Positions 7,916-14,657 of a stretch of DNA of 16,225 nt are shown here, piece by piece. The translations under genes were made by a program, and so were the position numbers. Positions within the stretch are counted from its first letter, which is position 1. Each line of letters opens with the position of its first letter. The DNA comes from JBDNFP01 sp041689775 (lineage in GTDB: Bacteria > Bacteroidota > Bacteroidia > Cytophagales > Spirosomataceae): the NCBI GenBank assembly GCA_041689775.1, contig JBDNFP010000240.1, positions 1-16,225 of the forward strand, written 5' to 3'. The notes beneath the pieces were generated by a model, which made no database searches, was not told the DNA's origin, and saw nothing but the letters and a program-made list of their open reading frames with translations.

Positions 7916-8601
7916 GAAATAATCGGCATTTGGTGTGTGTAAGTACCCTGTTCCAGGGCGTCCAGCATAAATAAGGCTACCATCCGGCGACTTATCGTCA
8001 TCGCTGGTTTCGACGTGGAGGTATCTAATTTTATTTGGATAGATTTCTCCTCTGTACTGTTTGTAAGCCCCACGGGGCGAATGATCGTCCAGTCAAGGCC
8101 CGACTTTTCCCAAACCCTTTCCTGTCGTTCGTGATCCTGGTACGTTATACCTATTTGGGTCATATCGATCATCCATCGAAACGGAGCGGGTAAATCTTTC
8201 TTCGTTTCCGAAGTACCCCAAGCCGTCACTACCAGACAACACTGTGTATTCATTTCGGTAGCTACCTCAACGACCTTTTGCGCTACCTCGCTTAAAAAAG
8301 TGGGCGAGGCCGTCAGTTTTGACCATAACCACCACTCATGAACCCGGGAAATATTCAGCGCGCTAAGAACCGCCTCGCACCCAGCCATTGTTGTGGTTAA
8401 ATCATTTTTCGATTCGGGTGTTCCCACAATAACACTCAAATCATCGTGTTGAATGGCTAACCGACTCTTATCCCGCACCAGCGCATTTACGGCATATCCT
8501 CTCCGCAATGCCTCTTCCACAATCCAACGGCCAGTTCTGCCCGTTGCCCCTAAAACGGCAATTCTGGGTTTATCCTGTGTGGTTGACTCCTCCTCCTTCA
8601 T
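7906..8601 (-). CDS. NmrA-like / NAD(P)-binding atypical short-chain dehydrogenase
   Basis: A 231-residue cytoplasmic Rossmann-fold protein. The dinucleotide-binding motif GATGRTG (GxxGxxG, residues 18-24) follows the first beta strand IAVLGA, and residues about 13-215 fit the NAD(P)H-binding NmrA-like family: VNALVRD at the end of beta-2, then VIVGT, then DWTIIRPVGLTN, then a C-terminal SRRMVALFMLDALEQGTY...PIISY. I see no convincing YxxxK catalytic pair, so it may be a redox sensor or an atypical reductase. It lies between a TonB-dependent receptor (20-base gap) and DUF4249 (6-base gap), all on one strand, implying one transcript. The ATG at 8601 is supported by a good Shine-Dalgarno at 8608-8615, exceptional in this window. 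The substrate is unknown. Confidence 0.85.
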   Translation of the reverse strand: MKEEESTTQDKPRIAVLGATGRTGRWIVEEALRRGYAVNALVRDKSRLAIQHDDLSVIVGTPESKNDLTTTMAGCEAVLSALNISRVHEWWLWSKLTASPTFLSEVAQKVVEVATEMNTQCCLVVTAWGTSETKKDLPAPFRWMIDMTQIGITYQDHERQERVWEKSGLDWTIIRPVGLTNSTEEKSIQIKLDTSTSKPAMTISRRMVALFMLDALEQGTYTHQMPIISYL

Positions 8602-8607
8602 GCTTTT

Positions 8608-8615
8608 CTCCTTTT
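8608..8615 (-). promoter_or_regulatory. Strong Shine-Dalgarno for the NmrA-like gene
   Basis: On the minus strand AAAAGGAG stands six bases before the ATG at 8601, just after the TGA of the receptor gene at 8622-8624. Other starts in the window (TonB receptor, rpmB, DUF4249) show no comparable purine box. The site therefore both fixes this start and stands out from its neighbours. Confidence 0.6.
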
Positions 8616-8621
8616 AGCTGA

Positions 8622-10991
8622 TCAAAACTTGAAATTGTAAGTAACAGCCGGAATGAACGAACCGATTACTGAGAACCGTACAGCCTCGGTCTGCAACGTG
8701 TTCGTTTCATTCTGACGCACGTATACCGAGTAAGGATTCCGGCGGTTGTATGCATTATACACCGAGAATACCCATTCGCTTTCTCCCGTTCCGAAGAGTT
8801 TCTTTTTGGCTTTCAGAGTAGCCGCAAAGTCTAACCGATGGTAGGTTGGAATCCGATTGTTATTGCGCGCGTTGTACACATTGTGCGGTAGCGCCCAGCC
8901 ATTCCACTCAAATCGGTTGCTAGGGAAAGTAGCTGGCGTACCCGACGCAATCGTAAAGTTGGAAGACAGCGTGAGGCGGTCGGTCAGGTCATAGATACCA
9001 ACAAACGTGAAATTATGGGGTTTGTCGAACCGGGCCGGAAACCAGCCGTCATTATTCACCCCTTCAATCTGCCGCTCAGTACGAGCCAGCGTATAGCTCA
9101 ACCATCCCGTCAGACGACCTTTATTTTTCTTCACAAAAAACTCCGCCCCGTAGGCTCTCCCCTTGCCAAAAAGCAAATCTCCCTCAACGAAGGGGTTCAG
9201 CAACAGGTCAGAGTTTCTGACGTAATCAATCTGATTTTTCAGGTCCTTGTAGTACACCTCCACCGATGTTTCATAAGTATTATCGCGGAAGTTCTTAAAC
9301 CATCCCAATGCTACCTGATCGGCAATTTCGGGCTTTATGATATTAGTACTCAGCGTCCAGACATCCAGCGGCGAACTAGCGGCCGTGTTGGATAGTAAGT
9401 GCAGGTACTGGGCGGTACGATTATAGCTTAGCTTAATGGATGCCGAAGAGCTAAGGCCGAAATTCAACGCAAAACGCGGCTCCCAGTTGCCATACTGCTT
9501 GATCACATCTCCTTTTTCAATCATTGTACCCGGTAAGTTGGGTACTTGCCGTTCTCCTTTTTGAATTTCCTGGTAGTCGTATACGCGTCCCGGTCCCAAG
9601 TTCCGATAAAAAGAGTAGCGGATGCCGTACTGCAACGATAAACGATCCGACACCTTTTGCTCATTGGAAATATACAGGGCTGACTCATCACCGAAGCGAG
9701 AGTCGAGGCTGATATCCCGGCGCTCTCCATTTGATATGGCTACGGCTTTGCCCGGCCGGGTATCATAGTAGATGTACTGCCCACCAAAACTGATCTGATT
9801 ATTGGGTGTGAGGTAGTACGTAAAGTCAGGCTTTACGCTTGTGCTGATAATCTTAGAGTTCCAATTAAATTTATCTTTAACGTCCTTATTATTTCGGTTC
9901 GATTCCAGCGAGTAGTCATAATTGCTGTAATACGTCGTCAGGTTCATGAAGAGCTTGTTAGAAAAAATATGGTTCCAGCGGGCCGTAGCCGTGCTGTTAC
10001 CCCAGCCAAACCCAAAATCAGCCCCGAAAACATCGCGACCAAAGTAGCTCGAAGCATAAAAAGTATTTTTATCGTCAAGGCGATAATTAGCTTTTGCCGT
10101 CAGGTCGTAGAAGTTAAATCTACTATTTTTCAGATCTTTATTAAGAAAGGGTTTCGCCAGCACATCGATGTAAGACCGCCGGCCGGCTACGATGAATGAG
10201 CCTTTTCCTTTGGCAAAGGGCTGCTCGTAGGTAAGCCGCGAGAAGATTGTACCAATACCGCCGTTGATTTCCCGCTTCTTGGTGTTACCCTCCTTCATCC
10301 TGACGTCCAGAATCGACGAAATACGTCCTCCGTATTGTGCCGGAATACCTCCTTTAATTAACTTTACATCTTTCACCGCGTCGGGGTTAAAGACCGAAAA
10401 GAATCCAAATAAATGGGATGAGTTATAGACCGGGGCTTCGTCGAGTAGTACCAGGTTTTGGGATACGTCCCCCCCCCGCACGTTGAAGCCCGAGGCACCT
10501 TCACCCACCGTAGTAACTCCCGGCAATAATTGTATACTTCTTATAACGTCCACCTCACCAAGTAGCGCCGATATCTTACGAATGGTCTTAATATCTACCT
10601 TATTGACCGACATTTCAAGACTACGTACGTTATCGTCTTCTTTCCGGGTTGATACCACTACCTCCTGCAATTGACGGCTCTCTTCGGCCATCTCGGTGTT
10701 CTGGCGGAAATTTGCTTTCAAAGAAATATTTTTGGTGATCTTCTCGTAGCCTATGTAGGTGAATACCAAAGTGTAGTCACCCTCAGGCAAAGTAATAGAA
10801 TAAAACCCGTAAGGATTAGTAGCCACGCCGGTCGCCGCCTCCCGCACGTATACAGATACCCCGATGAGTCCTTCTCCGTTGGTTATATCTTTAACATACC
10901 CACTAAGGGTATATTTTTCCTGGGCGTGGACCTGAGTACTTCCCAACAGGAAAACCAGCCCCACAAAGGTTGCTTGTAATAACTTATTCAT
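8622..10991 (-). CDS. TonB-dependent receptor with N-terminal carboxypeptidase-like domain
   Basis: A 789-residue outer-membrane receptor. A signal peptide (about 1-23, ending VHA before QEK) precedes a carboxypeptidase-D-like regulatory domain (about 28-115; LSGYVKDITNGEGLIGVSVY, GFYSITLPEGDYTLVFTYIGY). A linker with QLQEVVVS leads into the plug domain (about 125-250; VDVIRSIQLLPGV, GFNVRGGDVSQNLVLLDEAPVY, DVKLIKGGIPAQYGGRISSILDV). The remainder is a 22-strand-type barrel ending YNFKF with a terminal Phe. The length is typical and no break is visible. This receptor type imports an unidentified ligand using TonB-ExbBD energy and normally works with a DUF4249 lipoprotein. Here that gene follows after an intervening NmrA-like gene. 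The coding strand holds a run of nine G at 10477-10469 inside the conserved NVRGGD motif. No Shine-Dalgarno or clear promoter box precedes the start. Confidence 0.93.
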   Translation of the reverse strand: MNKLLQATFVGLVFLLGSTQVHAQEKYTLSGYVKDITNGEGLIGVSVYVREAATGVATNPYGFYSITLPEGDYTLVFTYIGYEKITKNISLKANFRQNTEMAEESRQLQEVVVSTRKEDDNVRSLEMSVNKVDIKTIRKISALLGEVDVIRSIQLLPGVTTVGEGASGFNVRGGDVSQNLVLLDEAPVYNSSHLFGFFSVFNPDAVKDVKLIKGGIPAQYGGRISSILDVRMKEGNTKKREINGGIGTIFSRLTYEQPFAKGKGSFIVAGRRSYIDVLAKPFLNKDLKNSRFNFYDLTAKANYRLDDKNTFYASSYFGRDVFGADFGFGWGNSTATARWNHIFSNKLFMNLTTYYSNYDYSLESNRNNKDVKDKFNWNSKIISTSVKPDFTYYLTPNNQISFGGQYIYYDTRPGKAVAISNGERRDISLDSRFGDESALYISNEQKVSDRLSLQYGIRYSFYRNLGPGRVYDYQEIQKGERQVPNLPGTMIEKGDVIKQYGNWEPRFALNFGLSSSASIKLSYNRTAQYLHLLSNTAASSPLDVWTLSTNIIKPEIADQVALGWFKNFRDNTYETSVEVYYKDLKNQIDYVRNSDLLLNPFVEGDLLFGKGRAYGAEFFVKKNKGRLTGWLSYTLARTERQIEGVNNDGWFPARFDKPHNFTFVGIYDLTDRLTLSSNFTIASGTPATFPSNRFEWNGWALPHNVYNARNNNRIPTYHRLDFAATLKAKKKLFGTGESEWVFSVYNAYNRRNPYSVYVRQNETNTLQTEAVRFSVIGSFIPAVTYNFKF
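10469..10477 (-). repeat. Homopolymer run of nine G in the receptor plug coding sequence
   Basis: The + strand reads nine consecutive C, that is G9 on the coding strand, encoding the RGG of the conserved NVRGGD motif. A one-base gain or loss would truncate the receptor after about 170 residues. This is the longest G/C homopolymer I noticed in the window. Confidence 0.7.
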
Positions 10992-11162
10992 AAATTAATT
11001 TTTTCTTACTTCATGACTGTGGACACAAAACAAGCCAGAAAACGAATAGTTTGATATTAAAGAATGATGAACCGTCGGATAGGGGGAGTGAACGGGAAAG
11101 AAAACAGGATAAAACAGATCACAAAGAGGGCGATCGGGTAGTAAGCAATTTCTGAAGCTGCA

Positions 11163-11192
11163 AAAGGTCTCTTCCCGCAAGAAGAGACCTTT
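11163..11192 (-). terminator. Rho-independent terminator of rpmB
   Basis: Perfect 12-base arms AAAGGTCTCTTC (11163-11174) and GAAGAGACCTTT (11181-11192) enclose a six-base loop. On the minus strand it begins 23 bases after the rpmB stop and ends in TTTT. It separates rpmB from the receptor operon, whose start is about 170 bases further on. Confidence 0.8.
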
Positions 11193-11215
11193 CTAACAAA
11201 TTCGTAAAAGAACTT

Positions 11216-11455
11216 TTAGATACTAAGCGTACCTTTCAAGTAAGCTTTCTTAATAGTAGACTCAATGCCGTTTTTATTAATCGTGCGAAGGGCCGAAGTC
11301 GAAACCTTCATCGTGATCCACTCACCCGTTGAAGGGATGAAAAAACGCTTTTTCTGTAAGTTTGGAAAAAACTTACGCTTCGTCTTATTATTAGCGTGAG
11401 AAACATTGTTCCCTACACGAGTTCTTTTACCAGTAATTTGACAAACCTTAGCCAT
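11216..11455 (-). CDS. rpmB: 50S ribosomal protein L28 (bL28)
   Basis: A 79-residue basic ribosomal protein of the large subunit. MAKVCQITGKRTRVGNNVSH followed by NNKTKRKFFPNLQKKRFF and an IRTINKNGI-like C-terminal part is diagnostic for bL28. Only one cysteine is present, so it is the zinc-free form. Length is normal for Bacteroidota. The gene has its own consensus promoter (11484-11514) and a strong terminator (11163-11192), so it appears to be a single-gene unit. The commonly adjacent rpmG (L33) gene does not follow. No Shine-Dalgarno is visible before the ATG. Confidence 0.96.
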   Translation of the reverse strand: MAKVCQITGKRTRVGNNVSHANNKTKRKFFPNLQKKRFFIPSTGEWITMKVSTSALRTINKNGIESTIKKAYLKGTLSI

Positions 11456-11483
11456 AATCTTTCAACTTTTGCAAATGAGAGTA

Positions 11484-11514
11484 CAAAGATATAAAAATCA
11501 GCACTTAGTCCAAA
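11484..11514 (-). promoter_or_regulatory. rpmB promoter (TTTG-N19-TATCTTTG)
   Basis: On the minus strand a -33 element TTTG (11514-11511) is followed after exactly 19 bases by TATCTTTG (11491-11484), a full match to the Bacteroidota TAnnTTTG -7 box. The transcript would start around 11478-11480 and give a leader of about 23 bases. This is the best promoter in the window. Confidence 0.75.
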
Positions 11515-11549
11515 TTCTGACCTGAAAATTTCCCCTCGATTTATTAATT

Positions 11550-11729
11550 TCAAGCGTTTTTATTGTACCCGTAGGGACAATGCAAGCAGCCATTCTTGCA
11601 GCAGTACCCTCTTTTGAGGTGATAGGCCTCAGTAAATACTAAGAAGCCCTTGTCGTTAAGATAATGATCCTCTTCTGACAAGCCGTTTTTGCCGCTAACG
11701 GATGATTTATTCTTCTTGTGATTACTCAA
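11550..11729 (-). CDS. DUF5522 small cysteine-rich protein, TTG start
   Basis: A 59-residue open frame on the minus strand ends with TGA at 11550-11552. Its core, GFLVFTEAYHLKRGYCCKNG followed by CLHCPYGYN, matches the DUF5522 family as I know it (VFT..YHL.RGYCC.NGC.HCPYG), with the four conserved cysteines and histidine of a likely metal site: C43, C44, C48, H50, C51. No ATG occurs in frame after the upstream stop. TTG at 11729-11727 is the longest start and gives a Lys/Asn-rich N-terminus; a second TTG at 11681-11679 would give 43 residues starting just before the conserved part. The function is unknown; a zinc-binding cytoplasmic protein is plausible. It lies upstream of rpmB, but rpmB has its own promoter in the gap. 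Its 5' end faces rocD. Confidence 0.75.
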   Translation of the reverse strand: MSNHKKNKSSVSGKNGLSEEDHYLNDKGFLVFTEAYHLKRGYCCKNGCLHCPYGYNKNA

Positions 11730-11731
11730 TA

Positions 11732-11762
11732 TTGTGCGGAAATGAGGGTTTTACTATTTTTA
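11732..11762 (+). promoter_or_regulatory. Possible rocD promoter (TTG-N20-TATTTTTA)
   Basis: TTG at 11732-11734 and TATTTTTA at 11755-11762 (7 of 8 to TAnnTTTG) are 20 bases apart. The transcript would start near 11768 and give a leader of about 55 bases to the ATG at 11823. Tentative, because the last consensus G is missing. Confidence 0.25.
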
Positions 11763-11822
11763 CGTTACAACCTTTATCCGAGTTCCTTTGTTCTAGCTAT
11801 ATACGTAATCACGAAAATATTT

Positions 11823-13070
11823 ATGCAAAATACCGATACAACACAAGTTTCTACCACTCAGCAAGCCATTGATACCGAATGGAAATATGGTGCCCATAAC
11901 TACAAGCCCATGCCCGTGGTGCTCAATCGGGGTGAGGGAGTGTACCTGTGGGATGTAGAGGGTGAAAAATACCTTGACTTCCTGTCGGCGTACAGCGCCG
12001 TCAGTCAGGGGCACTGCCATCCCAGGATTATTAATGCCATGGTGGAGCAGGCGCAAAAACTAACGCTCACTTCCCGGGCTTTCCACAGCGATATACTGGG
12101 AGAATGCGAAAAATTTCTCTGTGAGTACTTTGGCTTCGACAAAGTATTAATGATGAACTCCGGGGTGGAGGGAGGCGAAACCGCCCTCAAACTTACCCGT
12201 AAATGGGCCTATAAAGTGAAAGGCATTCCACAAGATCAGGCGGTAACCGTGTATGCTACAGGTAATTTCTGGGGACGTACGCTAGCCGCTATTTCCTCTT
12301 CTACGGATCTATCCAGCACGAAGGACTACGGCCCGTTCCTACCTGGCACCGCCCTGGTACCTTACAATGACCTTGTGGCCCTCGAAGATATTTTCAAGTC
12401 TAACCCCAACGTGGCGGGGTTTATGGTGGAGCCAATTCAGGGAGAAGCCGGCGTGGTAGTACCCCATGAAGGATACCTCAAAGGAGTACGCAACCTCTGT
12501 ACCCAATACAATGTTCTTTTCATAGCCGACGAAGTACAGACCGGAATCGGCCGTACCGGTAAGCGACTAGCCTGCGACTGGGAAGGTGTAAAACCTGATA
12601 TTCTGGTACTAGGTAAGGCACTTTCGGGCGGGACTATCCCCGTATCCGCCGCATTGGCCGACGACGAAGTAATGATGACCATCCTACCCGGTGAGCACGG
12701 CTCTACCTACGGAGGAAACCCATTGGCCTGCGCCGTTACCATTGCCGCCTTACAGGTAGTCGAAGACGAAAACCTGGCCGACAACGCCGAAGTTATGGGA
12801 CAGCTATTCCGCGACCGCATGAATGCTTTGAAAGGTAAGACTGATATGATAGAGTTGGTTCGGGGTAAAGGTCTCCTCAACGCCATCGTGATCAATGACA
12901 CCGAAAAAAGCTCCACGGCCTACAACTTGTGTATGACTATGATGCGCAAAGGGCTGTTGTGCAAGCCTACCCACGGTAATAAAATACGTTTTGCTCCGCC
13001 GTTAGTCATCAACGAAGAGCAAATGAACGCTGCCTGCGATATTATTGAAGACGTATTTCTGGAAGCTTAA
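11823..13070 (+). CDS. rocD: Ornithine--oxo-acid aminotransferase (ornithine aminotransferase)
   Basis: A cytoplasmic PLP enzyme that moves the delta-amino group of ornithine to 2-oxoglutarate, giving glutamate-5-semialdehyde (EC 2.6.1.13), in arginine/ornithine breakdown and proline synthesis. It has 415 residues from the ATG at 11823, the normal length for the family. GAHNYKPMPVVLNRGEGVYLWD (23-44) is the typical OAT opening. MNSGVEGGETA (111-121) binds PLP phosphate, D236 in IADEVQTGIGRTG contacts the pyridine nitrogen, and K265 in DILVLGKALSGG forms the Schiff base. HGSTYGGNPLA (292-302) is also intact. The frame is open back to a GTG at 11718, but the extra 35 residues are hydrophobic, not family-like, and would cover the likely promoter. 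MNSGVEGGET has Gly where human OAT, as I recall it, has Ala; probably harmless. No rocF or putA neighbour is present. Confidence 0.93.
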   Translation: MQNTDTTQVSTTQQAIDTEWKYGAHNYKPMPVVLNRGEGVYLWDVEGEKYLDFLSAYSAVSQGHCHPRIINAMVEQAQKLTLTSRAFHSDILGECEKFLCEYFGFDKVLMMNSGVEGGETALKLTRKWAYKVKGIPQDQAVTVYATGNFWGRTLAAISSSTDLSSTKDYGPFLPGTALVPYNDLVALEDIFKSNPNVAGFMVEPIQGEAGVVVPHEGYLKGVRNLCTQYNVLFIADEVQTGIGRTGKRLACDWEGVKPDILVLGKALSGGTIPVSAALADDEVMMTILPGEHGSTYGGNPLACAVTIAALQVVEDENLADNAEVMGQLFRDRMNALKGKTDMIELVRGKGLLNAIVINDTEKSSTAYNLCMTMMRKGLLCKPTHGNKIRFAPPLVINEEQMNAACDIIEDVFLEA

Positions 13071-13079
13071 TTCTAGTTC

Positions 13080-13109
13080 AAGCTAATAGCCTGTAGTCGT
13101 TAGCTTTTT
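13080..13109 (+). terminator. Probable terminator of rocD
   Basis: AAGCTAA (13080-13086) and TTAGCTT (13100-13106) are perfect complements around a 13-base loop. A T-run to 13109 follows. It begins ten bases after the rocD stop. The stem is short and AT-rich, so it may be weak. Confidence 0.45.
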
Positions 13110-13214
13110 GTAGGTATTTGATACAGAAGAAGTTATTACAAATCTATTTTTGCGGGAGCATTTGGTTGTTTGTAAGCAGCCACATCTTGGCTACACCAAC
13201 TTAGCCTTAGTTCG

Positions 13215-13271
13215 ATACAAATAGTCTTCTTCGAAGCTTCTTTTATTAGCTTCGAAGAAGACTATTTGTAT
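13215..13271. terminator. Perfect 24-bp hairpin, probable bidirectional terminator
   Basis: Arms 13215-13238 and 13248-13271 are perfect 24-base complements (ATACAAATAGTC...GAAGCT and its complement) with a nine-base loop TCTTTTATT. The right arm ends ten bases from the stop of the minus-strand metalloprotease gene, where a terminator is expected, and the hairpin also lies 144 bases after rocD. The stem is unusually long, and the T-tracts beyond it are poor. A small mobile or regulatory palindromic repeat is the alternative. Confidence 0.6.
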
Positions 13272-13281
13272 GATTTCGAAT

Positions 13282-14433
13282 TTACCTTATTCGTTCATCG
13301 TCTCGGTAGTAGCCCGTTTCTCGGGCACCATTAGACCGCACGAGTACCCCGTAGCCTTCGCGGACTCCTCGCCTGAAGCTTCCCACAAACTGCTCCCCAT
13401 CGGAATAATAGTAGGTACCTTTGCCTTGGGGTACATTATCAATAAAAGTACCGACGTACTTATCCCCATTGGTAAAATAGTAGGTACCCTGTCCTGAGCG
13501 CAGTTCATTCCTAAACTGCCCTTTGTACCGCACCATGCCGGAAGAATAAAATTGCACGCCTAGTCCTTGCTTTTTGCCCTCCAGAAACTCCCCCTCGTAG
13601 CGCTCCTGATTCTCCGATATCAGAATACCCCGTCCGTTGGAACAGTCGCCTGATACGCAGCCTTTGGGCAAGCGCACTGCAATATCTGTTTCAATGATTT
13701 CCTCAGGTACCGGGTTGGAGAGACTACTACTCGGCCGATATACGGCATCTTCCCGTTGACGGGCGGGTGGTGCCGAAGCCACGGTGTTTGCAGGCTGATT
13801 CCAGCGTGGATACATCCTTTCGGCATCGTCCCAACCTCGTTTGATGGCATTTACCCGAATCTCCCGTCCCGGGTGCGAATAGGTACTTTCTTCGCTGGAT
13901 AACGTGCGGATGGCAATGAGCGACTCGTCGAGGGAAGCTCCCAACTGATGCAGCACAAAGCCCGAGAATCGATCCGCTTCTAATTCTTTTTCCGGACGAC
14001 TACCCAAGCCGTCAATGGTATGCCCCTGCAAATGGTGACCTATCTCGTGGGCCACAATACTGGTGGCTGACCAGTCGGTATTAGTCAGGTTCTCGATTTG
14101 TTTCATAAACTGCCCGTCGTAGATGATGAAACGCTGCCCATCTACTACCGTGGCGAAACAATTTTCGGTATTGGGGCATTCTACGACCACAAAATTTCGC
14201 GATAGACCTACGGGTTGTAGAATCCGCTCTACTACCCGCTCCGCGTGGCGATTGGAGGTAAATGCCAGATAATTGCAAATTTCTTTAGGGTTACGGATGC
14301 CATTTCCTACGTAGTTACACACGAAGGCATCATCTGTTTCATTGCTTTCAGTCGATTGAGCCAAGATTGGCGCACTCACGAAGAGTCCAAAACAAAAAAC
14401 TAAACTTAATGTCTTACAATTGGCTGTATTCAT
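13282..14433 (-). CDS. Secreted zinc metalloprotease-like protein with C-terminal MORN repeats
   Basis: A 383-residue protein from the ATG at 14433. Residues 1-26 (MNTANCKTLSLVFCFGLFVS ending ILAQ) form a signal peptide. A gluzincin-like protease domain follows (about 55-205), with HEIGHH (129-134) as HExxH zinc site and ELEAD (150-154) as a plausible third-ligand ExxAD helix, as in M48-type peptidases. A Pro/Ser-rich linker (about 211-250) leads to CVSGDCSNGRG (259-269) and three to four MORN repeats (about 277-365; YEGEFLEGKKQGLG, YKGQFRNELRSGQG, YVGTFIDNVPQGKG, FVGSFRRGVREGYG). It should act in the periplasm or outside the cell; the target is unknown. The frame is open 15 residues further upstream (to 14478), but the signal peptide fits the later ATG. 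It is transcribed away from the S41 gene and stops ten bases before the hairpin at 13215-13271. Confidence 0.85.
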   Translation of the reverse strand: MNTANCKTLSLVFCFGLFVSAPILAQSTESNETDDAFVCNYVGNGIRNPKEICNYLAFTSNRHAERVVERILQPVGLSRNFVVVECPNTENCFATVVDGQRFIIYDGQFMKQIENLTNTDWSATSIVAHEIGHHLQGHTIDGLGSRPEKELEADRFSGFVLHQLGASLDESLIAIRTLSSEESTYSHPGREIRVNAIKRGWDDAERMYPRWNQPANTVASAPPARQREDAVYRPSSSLSNPVPEEIIETDIAVRLPKGCVSGDCSNGRGILISENQERYEGEFLEGKKQGLGVQFYSSGMVRYKGQFRNELRSGQGTYYFTNGDKYVGTFIDNVPQGKGTYYYSDGEQFVGSFRRGVREGYGVLVRSNGARETGYYRDDERIR

Positions 14434-14657
14434 ATCGAAAAGTGGGCTGATGAAACGTCTGTATTTTATATGAAACAACGAGAAAACAGTGATTGTCTTG
14501 TGTGGTTAGGTTCCAAATTTGAATTTTGTAGCTAATTCGACAAACTGTATTTACTTTTATCTTGGCGTATCAGCACACAGTTATAATGAATCACTGACCT
14601 ATTGCGTTTTAAGAGACAACCTAAACGAAAATAATCACTTCAAACTAAATAAGATAC
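14434..14657. other. Divergent intergenic region between the metalloprotease and S41 genes
   Basis: This 224-base AT-rich stretch must hold the promoters for both divergent genes. TATCTTGG at 14558-14565 and TACTTTTA at 14552-14559 each resemble a + strand -7 box with one mismatch, but neither has a -33 element at the right distance (the nearest TTTG, 14525-14528, is too far). I see no convincing small gene or RNA here. Confidence 0.4.

Noticed and set aside
10995..11180. 61-codon open frame on the minus strand between rpmB and the receptor gene
   Set aside because: It starts inside the rpmB terminator hairpin and its product resembles no family and has no gene-like composition.
11581..11600. 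TGCAAG...CTTGCA inverted repeat as a regulatory hairpin upstream of rpmB
   Set aside because: It lies within the conserved cysteine codons of the DUF5522 gene and is better explained as coding sequence.
11718..11822. N-terminal 35-residue extension of rocD from a GTG at 11718
   Set aside because: The extension is hydrophobic and unlike OAT N-termini, overlaps the start region of the DUF5522 gene and a possible promoter, and the ATG at 11823 gives the normal family length.
13270..13497. 75-codon open frame on the + strand
   Set aside because: It is antisense to the MORN-repeat end of the metalloprotease; the MORN frame is clearly the real one.
14434..14478. 15-residue extension of the metalloprotease from an ATG at 14478
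   Set aside because: It would place charged residues before a signal peptide that begins well at the ATG at 14433.
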